Source: Lasiosphaeria ovina
Lineage: Eukaryota; Ascomycota; Sordariomycetes; Sordariales; Lasiosphaeriaceae
Length of the DNA: 64,000 nt
Assembly: GCA_033439765.1 (NCBI GenBank)
Contig: JAULSN010000003.1
Location: 5,704,001-5,768,000 of the forward strand
Reading direction: 5' to 3'
The position numbers were made by a program, and so were the translations under genes. Shown piece after piece: positions 63,154 through 64,000 of the stretch; the stretch's first letter is position 1, and every line of letters begins with the position of its first letter. The notes under the pieces were generated by a model. The model made no database searches. It was given only the letters and a program-made list of their open reading frames with translations, and was not told the DNA's origin.

Positions 63154-64000
63154 ATTGAATTGTAGTGTGTAAAAGCGGTAGTAATTGAGAATGCAATCCA
63201 AAGTGTGGTTCCTGTTGGAAAGTATTGGATGGGAGTGAAATGCTAATTGATATTTCTCGATCGCTTTAGCCACTGGGTGTTTAACTTAAAAACTTCGGAG
63301 CGCATGGCAGCATTTAAGGGTGTTATGGGCAGGCAGCTAGCGGCATAACTGCAATAATATAGTTTGTCTGGTAGTCTCCTGGATAGAAGACTTTGATACA
63401 CGGCCAGTTCCAAATACTGGCTTTGACATGTCGGGCTGAGGAGCTGTTGCAGACACCAGGATATCTTGAAACGTCTTTTGGCAGCCTTGAGGGGCTTCCG
63501 TGTTCGAAAATATCGGCCAACTCCAAAGCAGAATTTGGGTCCGGCGGATCTCGGAAAACGGAGTAGACGGAGATCCGAGAACCGAAGTCGACGTAGATCC
63601 GGTAACTAAAATCCGCGGATATATATAATCCGAGGCAAGGTGGGGGGGAGCCCACTCATCAAAAGCCCCGCGAGCAGCTAGGCCGCCTAGCTAGGTCCGA
63701 TAAATCGTTTCACGGCGTGTCCACGGACATCTGCGGAGGAGATAGGTCTTGGAACAGGTTGGGAGCCACATCAAACGCTTTCCATCACCCGCCGCGGCCG
63801 TAACCAGGCACTTCAATATTTAACAAACGTCTATCCTAACTGGAGCTATAATGAGAACATTACGACATGTCTCGAGGCTTGCTCAGTGCACAACGCGTGG
63901 GGATGACTCGAAATTCATACATGGCATGTGTTAATAAGCATGATAGGGCATTGAACAACAGGCTACAACCCCAACTACAAATGCCGTGCTAGAGCCCAGG
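63154..64000. other. window edge, nothing recognised
   Basis: A 110-codon minus frame at 63323-63655 ('MGSPPPCLGLYISADFSYRI') has no recognisable motif and is not called as a gene. Confidence 0.4.

Noticed and set aside
63323..63655. 110-codon minus-strand frame as another family member
   Set aside because: It lacks the W-x-x-phi closing motif, the aromatic-intron site and any splice continuation.

Overview
The window looks like nuclear DNA of a filamentous ascomycete (Pezizomycotina, probably Sordariomycetes). Most genes carry short introns of 50-140 nt with GT-AG borders and CTAAC/CTGAC-like branch sites. The protein families are typical of such fungi: PTH11-like/rhodopsin-type 7TM proteins, DUF6594, DUF7907, OTT_1508-like deaminase, NACHT and ankyrin proteins with fungal N-terminal domains. 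The first 1.2 kb carries the CpA/TpG depletion expected of repeat-induced point mutation (RIP). No bacterial-style operons, CRISPR arrays or rRNA genes were seen.

Layout. 1-1240: RIP-like AT-rich relic. 1.3-2.8 kb: intact four-exon PD-(D/E)XK nuclease-like gene. 3.3-3.6 kb: decayed fragment, possibly from a HET gene. 3.9-5.2 kb: zinc alcohol dehydrogenase. 6.6-7.4 kb: secreted DUF7907-type protein. 7.7 kb: tRNA-Glu(CTC). 8.2-9.1 kb: CCC1/VIT1 iron/manganese transporter. 10.1-12.4 kb: intracellular GH13 alpha-amylase with two micro-exons. 12.5-13.5 kb: aminoglycoside-phosphotransferase-like gene lacking its N-terminus, abutting head-to-head a broken NACHT gene (13.5-17 kb) with a kinase-like C-terminal region. 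17.4-19.3 kb: OTT_1508-like deaminase. 20.7-21.7 kb: C2H2 zinc-finger protein. 23.9-25.4 and 28.5-30.1 kb: two 7TM rhodopsin-like proteins. 25.9 and 26.6 kb: a tiny helical protein and an orphan protein with an in-frame stop. 30.1-34.1 kb: no gene recognised. 34.1-37.0 kb: ankyrin protein. 37.8 kb: stand-alone class I aminoacyl-tRNA-synthetase-like protein. 39.8 kb: polysaccharide deacetylase. 40.7-44.9 kb: two polytopic membrane proteins. 45.1-46.9 kb: SMP-C2 tricalbin-like protein with a GC-AG intron. 48.7-50.2 kb: DUF6594 protein. 52.9 kb: small coiled-coil protein. 54.2-55.8 kb: decayed Tc1/mariner-like transposase beside the N-terminal stub of an NLR-type gene.

The most unusual part is a family I do not recognise, spread over the right-hand third: one single-module gene at 47.3-48.1 kb and a head-to-tail array of three on the minus strand at 56.9-63.2 kb (two intact, one pseudogene). 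Each has a disordered Ser/Pro-rich N-terminus followed by one or two copies of a roughly 100-residue module. The module carries a phase-0 intron at the same place, just after an aromatic motif such as 'CDTWN', and ends in a W-x-x-phi...I-x-I-x-phi motif. The two-module members have a second phase-0 intron at the equivalent position of the second copy. This points to internal duplication followed by tandem gene duplication and decay.

No co-regulated pathway is evident. The window mixes housekeeping genes (iron transport, amylase, tRNA, tricalbin) with accessory genes of the non-self-recognition type (NACHT, ankyrin, NLR stub, deaminase, PD-(D/E)XK). The latter are disproportionately broken. 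All gene models come from reading splice signals by eye; totals were checked for reading-frame consistency, but no database search was run.
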